This document shows, one piece after another, positions 1-7,758 of a DNA stretch of 64,000 nucleotides; within the stretch, counting starts at the first letter, position 1, and the number at the start of each line of letters is the position of its first letter. The position numbers were made by a program, and so were the translations under genes. Origin of the DNA: Nocardia coubleae NBRC 108252 (lineage in GTDB: Bacteria > Actinomycetota > Actinomycetes > Mycobacteriales > Mycobacteriaceae). Location of the stretch: assembly GCF_001612805.1 (NCBI RefSeq), contig NZ_BDBD01000021.1, positions 124,001 to 188,000 on the forward strand, written 5' to 3'. A model generated the notes under the pieces. It searched no databases, was not told the origin of the DNA, and saw only the letters and a program-made list of their open reading frames with translations.

Positions 1-1330
1 GGTACTCCATGCCGGGGCGCGGGAACGCCACATCGGTGGTCCACTGCTCGCTGCCCTGCTGCCACAGCGTCACCGGGTCGTACCGGTCGATGCCGTTGTC
101 GATGCCCTTGAGCCACTTGTCGAACCACGCGCGCTGCAATGCCTCGAGCGGTGCGGGCGCACCCGGCTGACCGAGTCCCGAGCTCACGGTCACGTGGTAC
201 ACGTTGCCCATGATGAGCTTCTTCTGCTCGGCGGGCACATCGAGCGCGTTGTAGATGCGCGGGGTCGAATAGGTGAAGATGTCGTGCCACCCGCCGTAGA
301 GGAACGCGGGCACCTGCACCTTCTCCGGCTGCCCGACCCACGCGGTGCGCAGCGCCGAATCGTCGTCGAGGATCGCCGACATCTCCGGCGGGATCTGTTC
401 GACGGTCGGGGTGGTCAGCGCGGCGATGAGCACATTGAAGAAGGTGAACGGGTCGCGCACCCGGTCGGCCAGCCACACCCAGTCGAACTTGCCCGCGAGG
501 ATCGACACCATGTCGGGCAGCAATTTGGCGCCGTCGACCGCGAGCAGCCAGGCCGGGATGAAGCCGACACCGAGCGCGCCACCGGGAGCGGCGACATCGC
601 GGATCAGGTCGCTACCGGGCACCACCGGGAAGATCGCCTTCAGTGCCTCGGGCTGGCGCTGAGCGGTGTGCAGCTGGTTGATCCCCGAATAGGAGATGCC
701 GCTCATCCCGATCTTGCCGTCGGACCAGCGCTGTTTCGACGCCCAGTCCACCACCTCGACACCGTCGAGCTGCTCGCGTTCACCGAACACCTGCCAGGTG
801 CCCTGCGAGAACCCGGTGCCACGCACGTCGACGACCACCTGGGTGTATCCACCGCGGATCAGATTGCGGTCGACACCGAAGGTGCGCGCGGCGCCGCCGG
901 GCAGCGCCTTCATCATGTCGCTGAGGCTGCTGAAGCCGAACGGCGAGAAGTCGAGGTTCTGCAGGACCGGCATCAGCAGATCCGACAGGCCGGGCACCGC
1001 GAGCGCCGAGTCCGCGATGTTGGACACCAGCTTGGTGTAGGGCGTCATATTGACGATCGTCGGCGTGGGTTCGGCGATGGGCTGACCGTCGGCACCGGCG
1101 GGGTGATAGACGTTGGCTTTCAATACCGTGCCGTCGCTCATCGTGATGGGGACGTCCCACTCGATGAAAACGTTGGGGTACTGCTGGGGCCCGGTATGGG
1201 TTGCCACGAATTGGGCATCGAGCCCTTCGGCGGCCGGTGCGGCCGAACCCATCGGCGCGGATGCCACCGCACCTGCCAATACGACGACCGACGCCATCAG
1301 CGCCGCCAGTCGCCCACGATATTTGCCCAT
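1..1330 (-). CDS. CocE/NonD family secreted hydrolase, 3' end outside window
   Basis: About 443 residues are visible; the C-terminus lies beyond the window edge. Residues 1-35 form a Sec-type signal peptide (MGKYRGRLAALMASVVVLAG followed by an Ala-rich cleavage region), so the enzyme is probably exported. Residues 60-80 (WDVPITMSDGTVLKANVY) are the usual opening of X-Pro dipeptidyl-peptidase/cocaine-esterase type hydrolases. The nucleophile elbow is GISYSG with Ser at about residue 213, preceded by the VVVDVRGTG strand that normally precedes it. The substrate cannot be read from sequence; family members cleave esters or amides. It is divergent from a TetR gene, and an inverted repeat lies in the shared intergenic region, so TetR control is plausible. 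Confidence 0.9.
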   Translation of the reverse strand, partial: MGKYRGRLAALMASVVVLAGAVASAPMGSAAPAAEGLDAQFVATHTGPQQYPNVFIEWDVPITMSDGTVLKANVYHPAGADGQPIAEPTPTIVNMTPYTKLVSNIADSALAVPGLSDLLMPVLQNLDFSPFGFSSLSDMMKALPGGAARTFGVDRNLIRGGYTQVVVDVRGTGFSQGTWQVFGEREQLDGVEVVDWASKQRWSDGKIGMSGISYSGINQLHTAQRQPEALKAIFPVVPGSDLIRDVAAPGGALGVGFIPAWLLAVDGAKLLPDMVSILAGKFDWVWLADRVRDPFTFFNVLIAALTTPTVEQIPPEMSAILDDDSALRTAWVGQPEKVQVPAFLYGGWHDIFTYSTPRIYNALDVPAEQKKLIMGNVYHVTVSSGLGQPGAPAPLEALQRAWFDKWLKGIDNGIDRYDPVTLWQQGSEQWTTDVAFPRPGMEY

Positions 1331-1355
1331 ACCTCGACGTCAGCCCTCCCGCTAT

Positions 1356-1375
1356 CGGGAACCGTGTCGTTCCCG
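1356..1375. promoter_or_regulatory. Candidate TetR operator between divergent genes
   Basis: This is a perfect inverted repeat, CGGGAAC, six bases, GTTCCCG, in the 146-bp gap between the CocE-like hydrolase and the divergent TetR gene. Its placement suits autoregulation and control of the hydrolase. Binding is inference. Confidence 0.45.
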
Positions 1376-1476
1376 TACCGGAAAGTAACGTAGCCTGTGT
1401 CACACGCGATCGCAACGATGTGCTCTCCGCCGCCCGCCGACCAGCGTCATCACCCCGACCTGACACAATCACCCCT

Positions 1477-2121
1477 GTGACTGCGCCCGGATTCGACGCC
1501 GACGGTCGCCGGTACCGGGGCGCCGCTCCCGGGCAACGCCAGCAGGAACGCCGTGCCCGGCTCATCGAAGCCGCCACCGAGGCCTTCGGCACCGAGGGCT
1601 ACCGCAACACCACGGTGACCACCATCTGCGCGGCCGCCGGTGTCGGGAAGCGATACTTCTACGAATCCTTCAGCGACAGTGAGGATTTGCTGCTCGAGGT
1701 GTACCGCGAGATCGCGGCGCGGATGATCGAGTCGATCCACGCGGGCATCAGCACGGCCGACACCGATGTGACGACTCAGGTCCGGGTAGCGCTGGCCGCC
1801 TACTTCCAGCTCATCCACGACGACCCGCGCGTGCCACGCATCGCCTTCTTCGAGATCCTCGGCGTGAGTCCCGCCGTCGACCGGGCTTACCGCGATGTGC
1901 TCGACGCGCTGGTCGACATCTGCCTCGCCCTGCTCACCCCGCACGTCGACCACGACGCCCACCCGGCGGTGAGCGTGCGCACGGTGCTGCTCGGGCTGGT
2001 CGGGGCGATTGTCATCATCGCCCAGCAGTGGGTGCTGTCGGACTACCGTCAGCCGATCGGCGATGTGGTCGACAGCGCGTGCCTGGTGGTCGGCGCGGTG
2101 CTGGAACGCCTCAGCCCTTAG
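1477..2121 (+). CDS. TetR/AcrR family transcriptional regulator
   Basis: The protein has 214 residues from a GTG start just after the divergent promoter; an upstream extension of the frame has no coding character. The N-terminal helix-turn-helix runs through RRARLIEAATEAFGTEGY, TTVTTICAAAGVGKRYFYE and SFSDSEDLLLEVY, the classic TetR pattern of a helix, the recognition helix and an aromatic turn. The C-terminal ligand domain is helical with a hydrophobic last third (VRTVLLGLVGAIVIIAQQWV). It is transcribed away from the CocE-like hydrolase with a perfect inverted repeat between them, so it probably represses that gene and itself. The ligand is unknown. Confidence 0.9.
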   Translation: MTAPGFDADGRRYRGAAPGQRQQERRARLIEAATEAFGTEGYRNTTVTTICAAAGVGKRYFYESFSDSEDLLLEVYREIAARMIESIHAGISTADTDVTTQVRVALAAYFQLIHDDPRVPRIAFFEILGVSPAVDRAYRDVLDALVDICLALLTPHVDHDAHPAVSVRTVLLGLVGAIVIIAQQWVLSDYRQPIGDVVDSACLVVGAVLERLSP

Positions 2122-2129
2122 CGGCCGGC

Positions 2130-2447
2130 TCAGGGCACCGTCAGCACGGCGAGCCCGACGAGAACATCCACCAGGCCGCAGAATTCGGCGAACGACCGGG
2201 CGACGGTGCGGTCGGCGCGACGATGCCCGTAGTCCCACAGGCCGTGCGCGATCCAGCCCGCGGCGACCGCGATTCGGGCCGCGCCGAGGTCGGCGTGCTG
2301 GGCGAATACGGCTGTGGCGGTGAACAGGACGAATCCCACGAGCTGGAGGACGAAGGCGCGGTCGACCCGTCTCGTCAGGGCCGCCCAGAGCACCGCGTCG
2401 GCGGCGATCACGGACAGCGCGGCGGTGGTCGGCATGGGTAACCGCAC
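2130..2447 (-). CDS. Small integral membrane protein, unknown function
   Basis: The protein has 105 residues and about four hydrophobic segments (near 8-20, 31-48, 57-72 and 88-104), with basic loops between them such as RRVDRA and GHRRADRTVARS. I do not recognise a named family. It converges tail-to-tail with the TetR gene, eight bases apart. Composition and third-position GC match the neighbouring genes, so it is probably real. Confidence 0.7.
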   Translation of the reverse strand: MRLPMPTTAALSVIAADAVLWAALTRRVDRAFVLQLVGFVLFTATAVFAQHADLGAARIAVAAGWIAHGLWDYGHRRADRTVARSFAEFCGLVDVLVGLAVLTVP

Positions 2448-2681
2448 GACCTACCCGCATCGGGCCGTACAACAGTCTGCTCGCACCCGCCTACATCGGT
2501 CGAGCGGAAAGCAAGTGAATGGCCTCCGCCTCGGGTCCGGCCGGGCACGGGTGCCGGTAGCGCCGGGATGAACAGCGGGCGACCATCGCGTTCGCCGTAT
2601 TGCCTTGTTCGACAAGGCGAGTCGAGACTTGGGCCACGCCCGCGCCGTTCTGTGCGATCCAGCCGAGCCGAAGGACCCGCG

Positions 2682-3551
2682 ATGCCCTTTCTGCTGATCT
2701 CCGGTGTCTTCGTTGCCAAGGGCGCTGCGCCCGACGGTGATTCGGTGCGGTTTCGTCCCGACGATCCGGCCCTGTGGGACCGGGTCGGCGGCCCGCACCG
2801 GGTCAAACGCAATGCCTCGGGTGCCGCCCAGTTGCGGCTGGACGGCATCGACTCCCTCGAGACGCATTACACGCCCCGCCACGGCACCCGCACGCATCAG
2901 CCGTTGCCGCTGGCGCGCGCCGCGGCCGACGAGTTGCTGGCATGGCTCGGCTTCACCGGCGTGGTCCGCAACGACAGCGAGACCGTGACCAGCACCGACC
3001 AGGCCGTGGTGCCCGGTTTCATCCTCACTCGCGGCGCCGATCTGCACGGCCGGTGCGTGGCGTTCGCCGGGCGGGGGCCCGCACCGGGCAGCTCCGGTGC
3101 CGAGATATTCGTCGACGTGGCGCTGCTCCGGCTCACTCTCAACCACCATCAGCTGGCGACCGGTCTGGCCTATCCCACGTTCTATCGCAGCCTGTTCCCC
3201 GCCCTGCGCGCGGAGTTCACCGCGGTGTCGGAGGCCGCGGCGGTCGGTTCGCTCGGCGTGTGGGCTGCCGACGCCACCACGACCGGTGCCGCCATCACCT
3301 CGCCGAGTTCCCTGTCCGACGACATCGTCGTGCTGCCGAAGTTGTTCCGCCGCCTCGCCGACTACCTCGAACTCGGCGACGGCGACCTCTCCCTCGACGG
3401 CTTCCCCGCCTTCCTTGCGCAGGCGGCCGACCGTTTCTTCATCATCTCCACCGGCCACTCCACCACCGGCTTGGACGCGATCACCGTGATCGACGGGTCA
3501 ACGGTTCGCCTCACCCACCCGCCGACCGATCTGGTTTTCGACGAGAATTGA
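2682..3551 (+). CDS. Thermonuclease-like (SNase-domain) protein, C-terminus abutted by transposon end
   Basis: The protein has 289 residues from the ATG after an AAGGA-type ribosome site. Residues 16-60 contain GDSVRF and AQLRLDGIDSLETHY, matching the first strands and the catalytic Arg/Asp/Glu turn of staphylococcal-nuclease-fold proteins. ARAAADELLAWLGF then matches the helix that follows. The second half (EFTAVSEAAAVGSLGVWAAD and onward) resembles the later SNase helices and an added C-terminal domain. The stop codon (3549-3551) overlaps the terminal bases of the IS200/IS605-type right end of the adjacent TnpB relic, so the last residues or the stop may be the result of insertion. Nuclease activity is inference from the motif. 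Confidence 0.75.
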   Translation: MPFLLISGVFVAKGAAPDGDSVRFRPDDPALWDRVGGPHRVKRNASGAAQLRLDGIDSLETHYTPRHGTRTHQPLPLARAAADELLAWLGFTGVVRNDSETVTSTDQAVVPGFILTRGADLHGRCVAFAGRGPAPGSSGAEIFVDVALLRLTLNHHQLATGLAYPTFYRSLFPALRAEFTAVSEAAAVGSLGVWAADATTTGAAITSPSSLSDDIVVLPKLFRRLADYLELGDGDLSLDGFPAFLAQAADRFFIISTGHSTTGLDAITVIDGSTVRLTHPPTDLVFDEN

Positions 3552-3700
3552 CGTCCTCTCCATCTTGAAGGGTGGAGATTCCTACCAGCACCCTCCTGGG
3601 CGCTGTCGGTGGGTTCCTGTTTCACAGGGACGTGCCGTCCGCTTACGCGGCGGGACTTACCGTCCCTCCGCAGGCGTTTAGCCTCTCGGCCCGTCCGGCC
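3549..3700 (-). ncRNA. Putative TnpB-associated omega RNA / right end of IS200-IS605-like element
   Basis: The sequence downstream of tnpB has the hallmarks of an IS200/IS605-group right end. On the minus strand there is GAATCTCCA, a loop, TGGAGAGGACGTCAA, a small hairpin (3557-3578) ending in the typical TCAA at 3549. In characterised TnpB systems this end is the 3' scaffold of the guide RNA, whose 5' part overlaps the tnpB 3' coding region. The guide would be the next roughly 16-20 bases on the minus strand (3548 downward), which here lie in the last codons of the thermonuclease-like gene. The 5' boundary is a guess. Confidence 0.5.
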
Positions 3701-4692
3701 GCGAGGATGTTTCGTGCCGCGTTGAGATCGCGGTCGTGAGTGACACCACAGGCGCAGGTCCATTCACGCACATGCAGCGGCTTGGCCTCACCAACTACCC
3801 CGCACGCCGAGCAGAGCCGGGTCGAGGGAAACCAGCGATTCACTCTGCCGAAGGCCCGCCCGTACCGGGCAGCTTTCTGCTCGAGCATGCGAACGAACAT
3901 GCCCCACCCGGCATCGTGGACCGACTTGGCCAACCGCGTGCGCGCCAGTCCCTTGATGCACAAGTCCTCCACATACACCGCTTGGTTGTCGCAAATGATC
4001 CGTGTCGAGTGCTTATGCGCCCAATCCCGGCGTGCATCGGCCACCCTCGCGTGCGCGCGAGCCACCTTGACCCGAGCCTTGGCCCGGTTGCTGCTGCCTT
4101 TCTGCTTGCGCGAAAGATTCCGCGCAGCGTTGGCGAGTCGGCGTTCGGCCTGACGCAGAAACCTCGCACTGGTGATCGTCGTGCCATCTGACAGCACCGC
4201 GAACGTCGCCAACCCCAGGTCGATACCCACCTCGGCCTCGGTCGGGGGCAACGCCTGATCGTCGGTGATTATGACGAACGACGCGAAGAACCGGCCAGCG
4301 CTGTCGCGGGTGACCGTGACCGACGACGGATCCGACGGCAACTCCCGCGACCAGGCAACCTTCAACTCGCCGACCTTCGGCAACCGCAGCTTCCTACCGG
4401 CCGTCACCGCAAAACGCGCGTTGCGCGTAAAACGGATCGACTGCCGAGAGTCCTTGCGGGACCGAAACCGCGGGGGCGCAACCGGCGCACCTCGACGCTT
4501 TCCGGCAACCGACTGAAAAAAGTTGCGGTAGGCGGTGTTCAGGTCGGCCAACGCCTGCTGCAACACCACCGACGACACCTCACCGAGCCAGGCACGTTCC
4601 GGATCCTTCTTCGCCAGCGTCAACCGCTTCGATAACTCCGCGTCCGAGATACGCTGCTTGCCCTGTTCGAATGCCGCCTGACGGACAGCCAA
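3643..4692 (-). CDS. tnpB: RNA-guided endonuclease TnpB (InsQ-type), N-terminally truncated
   Basis: The readable protein has 349 residues from a TTG. The frame continues upstream only five more codons (FFNDG) to a TAA at 4710-4708. FNDGLAV is the end of the conserved N-terminal TnpB block, so about 30-40 residues of the usual N-terminus and the left transposon end are missing. The RuvC core is intact: Asp in VGIDLGLATF (about 177), Glu in AVYVEDLCIKGL (about 245) and Asp in THDRDLNAARNI (about 322). The zinc ribbon has CSACG and CACG pairs. TnpB proteins nick or cut DNA under omega-RNA guidance. With its N-terminus lost this copy is probably inactive. No TnpA gene is nearby. Confidence 0.85.
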   Translation of the reverse strand: MAVRQAAFEQGKQRISDAELSKRLTLAKKDPERAWLGEVSSVVLQQALADLNTAYRNFFQSVAGKRRGAPVAPPRFRSRKDSRQSIRFTRNARFAVTAGRKLRLPKVGELKVAWSRELPSDPSSVTVTRDSAGRFFASFVIITDDQALPPTEAEVGIDLGLATFAVLSDGTTITSARFLRQAERRLANAARNLSRKQKGSSNRAKARVKVARAHARVADARRDWAHKHSTRIICDNQAVYVEDLCIKGLARTRLAKSVHDAGWGMFVRMLEQKAARYGRAFGRVNRWFPSTRLCSACGVVGEAKPLHVREWTCACGVTHDRDLNAARNILAAGRAERLNACGGTVSPAA

Positions 4693-4831
4693 CCCGTCGT
4701 TGAAGAATTACCGACATCATGCTGGCAGTGGGTGAGGATTCGACTGTGAGCCACCACCGCCATCGAGAACGACGCACAAGGCGACCTGGGATCAGCTGTT
4801 GCCCGGCGCTCGGATCGGGTAACCCACCGAT

Positions 4832-5050
4832 ATGACTACTCACGAGCAGCAGCAACTCGACGAGGTCATCGAACGGTTGACCATCCGGTACCCGAACATT
4901 CCCCCCGAAGAGATCACCGACATCGTGCGCGAGACCTACCAGCATTTCGGATCGGCGCAGGTGCGCGACTTCGTTCCCCTGCTCGTCGAACACCACGTGA
5001 AGGACGAGCTCGGAACGCCGACCGGGGACATTCCGCCGATCCCGGATTGA
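4832..5050 (+). CDS. Small three-helix-bundle protein
   Basis: The protein has 72 residues. Helix-forming segments are QQLDEVIERLTIRY, PPEEITDIVRETYQHF and RDFVPLLVEHHVKDEL, a pattern typical of the small actinobacterial three-helix-bundle dimerisation family. No signal peptide or catalytic motif is present. It stands alone between the TnpB relic and mscR. The function is unknown. Confidence 0.75.
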   Translation: MTTHEQQQLDEVIERLTIRYPNIPPEEITDIVRETYQHFGSAQVRDFVPLLVEHHVKDELGTPTGDIPPIPD

Positions 5051-5107
5051 ATCCGGCGCGGGCCCGGCTAGCGTGGAGGCCACCACGCAAACCATTAGGA
5101 GGTCCGC

Positions 5108-6193
5108 ATGCCTGAATCAGTGCGCGGTGTCGTCGCTCTCACGAAGAACGCGCCCGTGGAAACCGTCGACATCGTGATTCCCGACCCGGGACCGCACGAT
5201 GTGGTGGTCCGGGTGCAGGCGTGCGGTGTGTGCCACACCGATCTGCACTACCGCGAGGGCGGGATCAACGACGAGTTCCCGTTCCTGCTCGGGCACGAGG
5301 CGGCCGGTGTCGTCGAATCGGTCGGCGAGGCGGTAACCCACGTGGCCGAGGGCGATTTCGTCGTCCTCAACTGGCGCGCGGTCTGCGGTGAGTGCCGTGC
5401 GTGTCGACGTGGCCGCCCGTGGTACTGCTTCGACACCCACAACGCGAGCGTCCCGATGACGCTTGCCGACGGCACCCCGCTCACTCCGGCGCTGGGTATC
5501 GGCGCCTTCGCCGACAAGACACTGGTGCACGAAAAGCAGTGCACGCGAGTCGATCCCGGCACCGATCCGGCCGTCGCGGGACTGCTCGGCTGCGGTGTGA
5601 TGGCCGGTATCGGCGCCGCCATGAACACCGGTTCGGTCTCGCGCGGCGACAGCGTCGCCGTGATCGGGTGCGGCGGGGTGGGTGACGCCGCGATCGCCGG
5701 TGCGAATCTCGCGGGCGCGGGCACGATCATCGCGATCGACCGCGATGCGCGGAAGCTGGAGTGGGCCAAGGAGTTCGGCGCCACACACACGATCGACGCC
5801 ACCAGCGGCGACGTGGTGGAACAGATCAAAGACCTCACCGACGGTTTCGGCGCCGACGTGGTGATCGACGCGGTCGGCAGGCCGGAGACCTGGAAGCAGG
5901 CGTTCTACGGCCGCGACCTCGCGGGCACCGTGGTGCTCGTCGGCGTCCCGACCCCGGACATGAGCCTCGACATGCCACTGATCGACCTGTTCTCACACGG
6001 CGGTTCGCTGAAATCGTCGTGGTACGGCGACTGCCTGCCCGAACGCGACTTCCCCATGCTCATCGACCTGTACCGGCAGGGCCGATTGCCACTGGACCGG
6101 TTCGTCACCGAACGCATCGGCATCGACGACGTCGAGGCGTCCTTCGCCGCCATGGGCGAGGGTCGCGTGCTGCGCTCGGTGGTGGTCTGGTGA
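5108..6193 (+). CDS. mscR: S-(hydroxymethyl)mycothiol dehydrogenase
   Basis: This zinc-dependent medium-chain dehydrogenase oxidises the adduct of formaldehyde with mycothiol, giving formate after hydrolysis, and can also reduce S-nitrosomycothiol. The protein has 361 residues, the usual family length. Catalytic zinc ligands are Cys39 (ACGVCHTD) and His63-Glu64 (LLGHEAAG). The structural zinc knot has four Cys between 93 and 107 (CGECRACRRGRPWYC). A Rossmann motif GCGGVGDAAIAGANLAGA follows near 187, with Asp at the end of strand 2 (AIDRDARK) for NAD. The start has a strong AGGAGG at 5097-5102. The next gene overlaps by four bases, a pairing also seen for Rv2259/Rv2260 in M. tuberculosis as I recall it. 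Confidence 0.93.
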   Translation: MPESVRGVVALTKNAPVETVDIVIPDPGPHDVVVRVQACGVCHTDLHYREGGINDEFPFLLGHEAAGVVESVGEAVTHVAEGDFVVLNWRAVCGECRACRRGRPWYCFDTHNASVPMTLADGTPLTPALGIGAFADKTLVHEKQCTRVDPGTDPAVAGLLGCGVMAGIGAAMNTGSVSRGDSVAVIGCGGVGDAAIAGANLAGAGTIIAIDRDARKLEWAKEFGATHTIDATSGDVVEQIKDLTDGFGADVVIDAVGRPETWKQAFYGRDLAGTVVLVGVPTPDMSLDMPLIDLFSHGGSLKSSWYGDCLPERDFPMLIDLYRQGRLPLDRFVTERIGIDDVEASFAAMGEGRVLRSVVVW

Positions 6194-6816
6194 GCGCGCG
6201 CATCGAAAAGGTCGTCACCTCCGGCACTTTCAGCCTCGACGGCGGCACCTGGGACGTCGACAACAATGTGTGGCTGATCGGTGACGACGACGAGGTGCTC
6301 GTGATCGACGCCGCCCACGACGCCGACGCCATCGCCGCCGCCGTCGGCAACCGGAACGTCACCGCGATTCTGTGCACGCACGGTCACAACGACCACGTCA
6401 CCGTCGCCCCCGACCTGGCCGCCCGCCTGGACGCCCCCATCCTCCTCCACCCCGGCGACGAACCGCTGTGGCGGATGACCCACCCGTCCGTCGGCTACCG
6501 CTCCCTCGACGGCACCGATCGGATCACGGTGGCGGGCACCGACATCGACATCCTGCACACCCCGGGCCACTCCCCCGGCTCGGTGTCCCTGTACACCCCC
6601 GACCTCGCTGCCCTTTTCACCGGCGACACGCTGTTCTCCGGTGGGCCGGGAGCGACCGGGCGATCCTTCTCCGATTTCGACACGATCATCGATTCGATCC
6701 GGGACAGGTTGCTCACCCTCCCGGAGGACACGACGGTCAACACCGGCCACGGTGACAGCACGACGATCGGCGCGGAGAAACCATCGCTCGCGGAGTGGAT
6801 CGCGCGAGGTCACTGA
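6190..6816 (+). CDS. MBL-fold metallo-hydrolase paired with mscR
   Basis: The protein has 208 residues from a GTG that overlaps the mscR stop codon (GTGA). Metal-binding motifs of the metallo-beta-lactamase fold are present in order: CTHGHNDHV (HxHxDH) near residue 62, HTPGHSPGS, FTGDTLF and NTGHGDSTTIGAE. Members next to mscR are thought to release formate and mycothiol from S-formylmycothiol, completing formaldehyde detoxification. That role is inferred from position. It is cytosolic, with no signal peptide. Confidence 0.88.
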   Translation: MSARIEKVVTSGTFSLDGGTWDVDNNVWLIGDDDEVLVIDAAHDADAIAAAVGNRNVTAILCTHGHNDHVTVAPDLAARLDAPILLHPGDEPLWRMTHPSVGYRSLDGTDRITVAGTDIDILHTPGHSPGSVSLYTPDLAALFTGDTLFSGGPGATGRSFSDFDTIIDSIRDRLLTLPEDTTVNTGHGDSTTIGAEKPSLAEWIARGH

Positions 6817-6840
6817 GTTCGGGCGAGGACGCCCGCCTCG

Positions 6841-7230
6841 TCAGCCGACACGGCGGGCGCGGGCGAGCGAAAGCCCGCCGACAACCACGCTCGCCAGCCC
6901 GAAGGCAATCGCCACGACACCCCCGCCGAGACCGTTCCCGGTGCCGAGTCCTCCTTCGGCCGTGGCGACCACCCAGGCGCCACCGATGATGGCGATCAGT
7001 CCCGCGACCAGAGCGGATACCGCTCTGGTCGCGGCGGGCCGGGCCAGTGCCCAGCCACCCGCGAGCACACCGAGCAGGCCGATGACCGCGGCCGAAGACG
7101 CGACGAGTCGACCGGAACTCATGCCGTCGGACGCGGCGAGCGCAGTCGTCGCCGAAGCGGGGGCGGCCGTGCCGACGGCAAGCGGGGTGGTGACAGCGAG
7201 TGCGGCCAGGGTGCGAATCGAGGTGGGCAT
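6841..7230 (-). CDS. Exported or membrane protein, DUF6223-like
   Basis: The protein has 129 residues. It opens with a signal peptide (MPTSIRTLAALAVTTPLAVG, then an Ala-rich cleavage region) and has three further hydrophobic segments (about 45-63, 72-90 and 103-120) separated by basic turns, ending LARARRVG. The layout matches small actinobacterial proteins annotated as DUF6223, but I assign that family from memory. It converges with the MBL-fold gene, with 24 bases between the stops. Confidence 0.7.
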   Translation of the reverse strand: MPTSIRTLAALAVTTPLAVGTAAPASATTALAASDGMSSGRLVASSAAVIGLLGVLAGGWALARPAATRAVSALVAGLIAIIGGAWVVATAEGGLGTGNGLGGGVVAIAFGLASVVVGGLSLARARRVG

Positions 7231-7758
7231 GATGTTCTCCTTCGTGAGGACGTGTCAGTGAGATGCACGACTGGGCGGTCGTTGCACGCGCCGAAATCGA
7301 TATGGACGCGGCACCGGCCGATCGCCGACTGCGAACCGGAGGCGGAATCACTGCGTGGCGACGATCAACCTGCTTCGGAGTACGCCTGGCACGAGCGGCG
7401 CAGCCCACGAGCCGATGTGCCACCATCGACCTCCCCGGATGTCGAGGAGCGTCCAACCGCCGCGGGTGGTGGCGATCGGTTCTTGGAGTGCGCCGGCGGG
7501 CTAGCGATATCGTCCACCGCTCCGATGTGCCGCCGTCGCCACCGGCTTCGTGCCGGAGGTCGTCGGCGATCAGTTCAAGAATGGCCGAACAGCAGGGGTC
7601 AGTCGTCCTGCCGCAGTAGACAATTCGTGATGCTGCGGATGCGGTACCGGCGGGGCGGGGCGGGACCGTTCTTCGCTCGGAGTACCGCGTTCGTGGTAGT
7701 CGACGAGTCACCCAGCCGGGCGACGCGGTCGGCGGTGGGTCCGGGCTAGGGTGCACAG
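7231..7758 (-). pseudogene. Gap with a probable frameshifted gene remnant (about 7348-7625)
   Basis: No intact gene is visible in this 528-base stretch. On the minus strand, pieces in two frames read like coding sequence. One contains DPCCSAILELIADDLRHEAG (about 7540-7600). The other, after a frame change near 7500, contains TTRGGWTLLDIRGGRWWHIG and ends IVATQ with TGA at 7350-7348. Together they look like a small cytosolic protein broken by one or two indels. The alternative is chance. The remainder, up to the histidine kinase start, is promoter-like with no recognised site. Confidence 0.3.

Noticed and set aside
194..1393. 399-codon plus-strand open frame
   Set aside because: Shadow of the CocE-type hydrolase, whose minus-strand translation has a signal peptide and the GISYSG motif.
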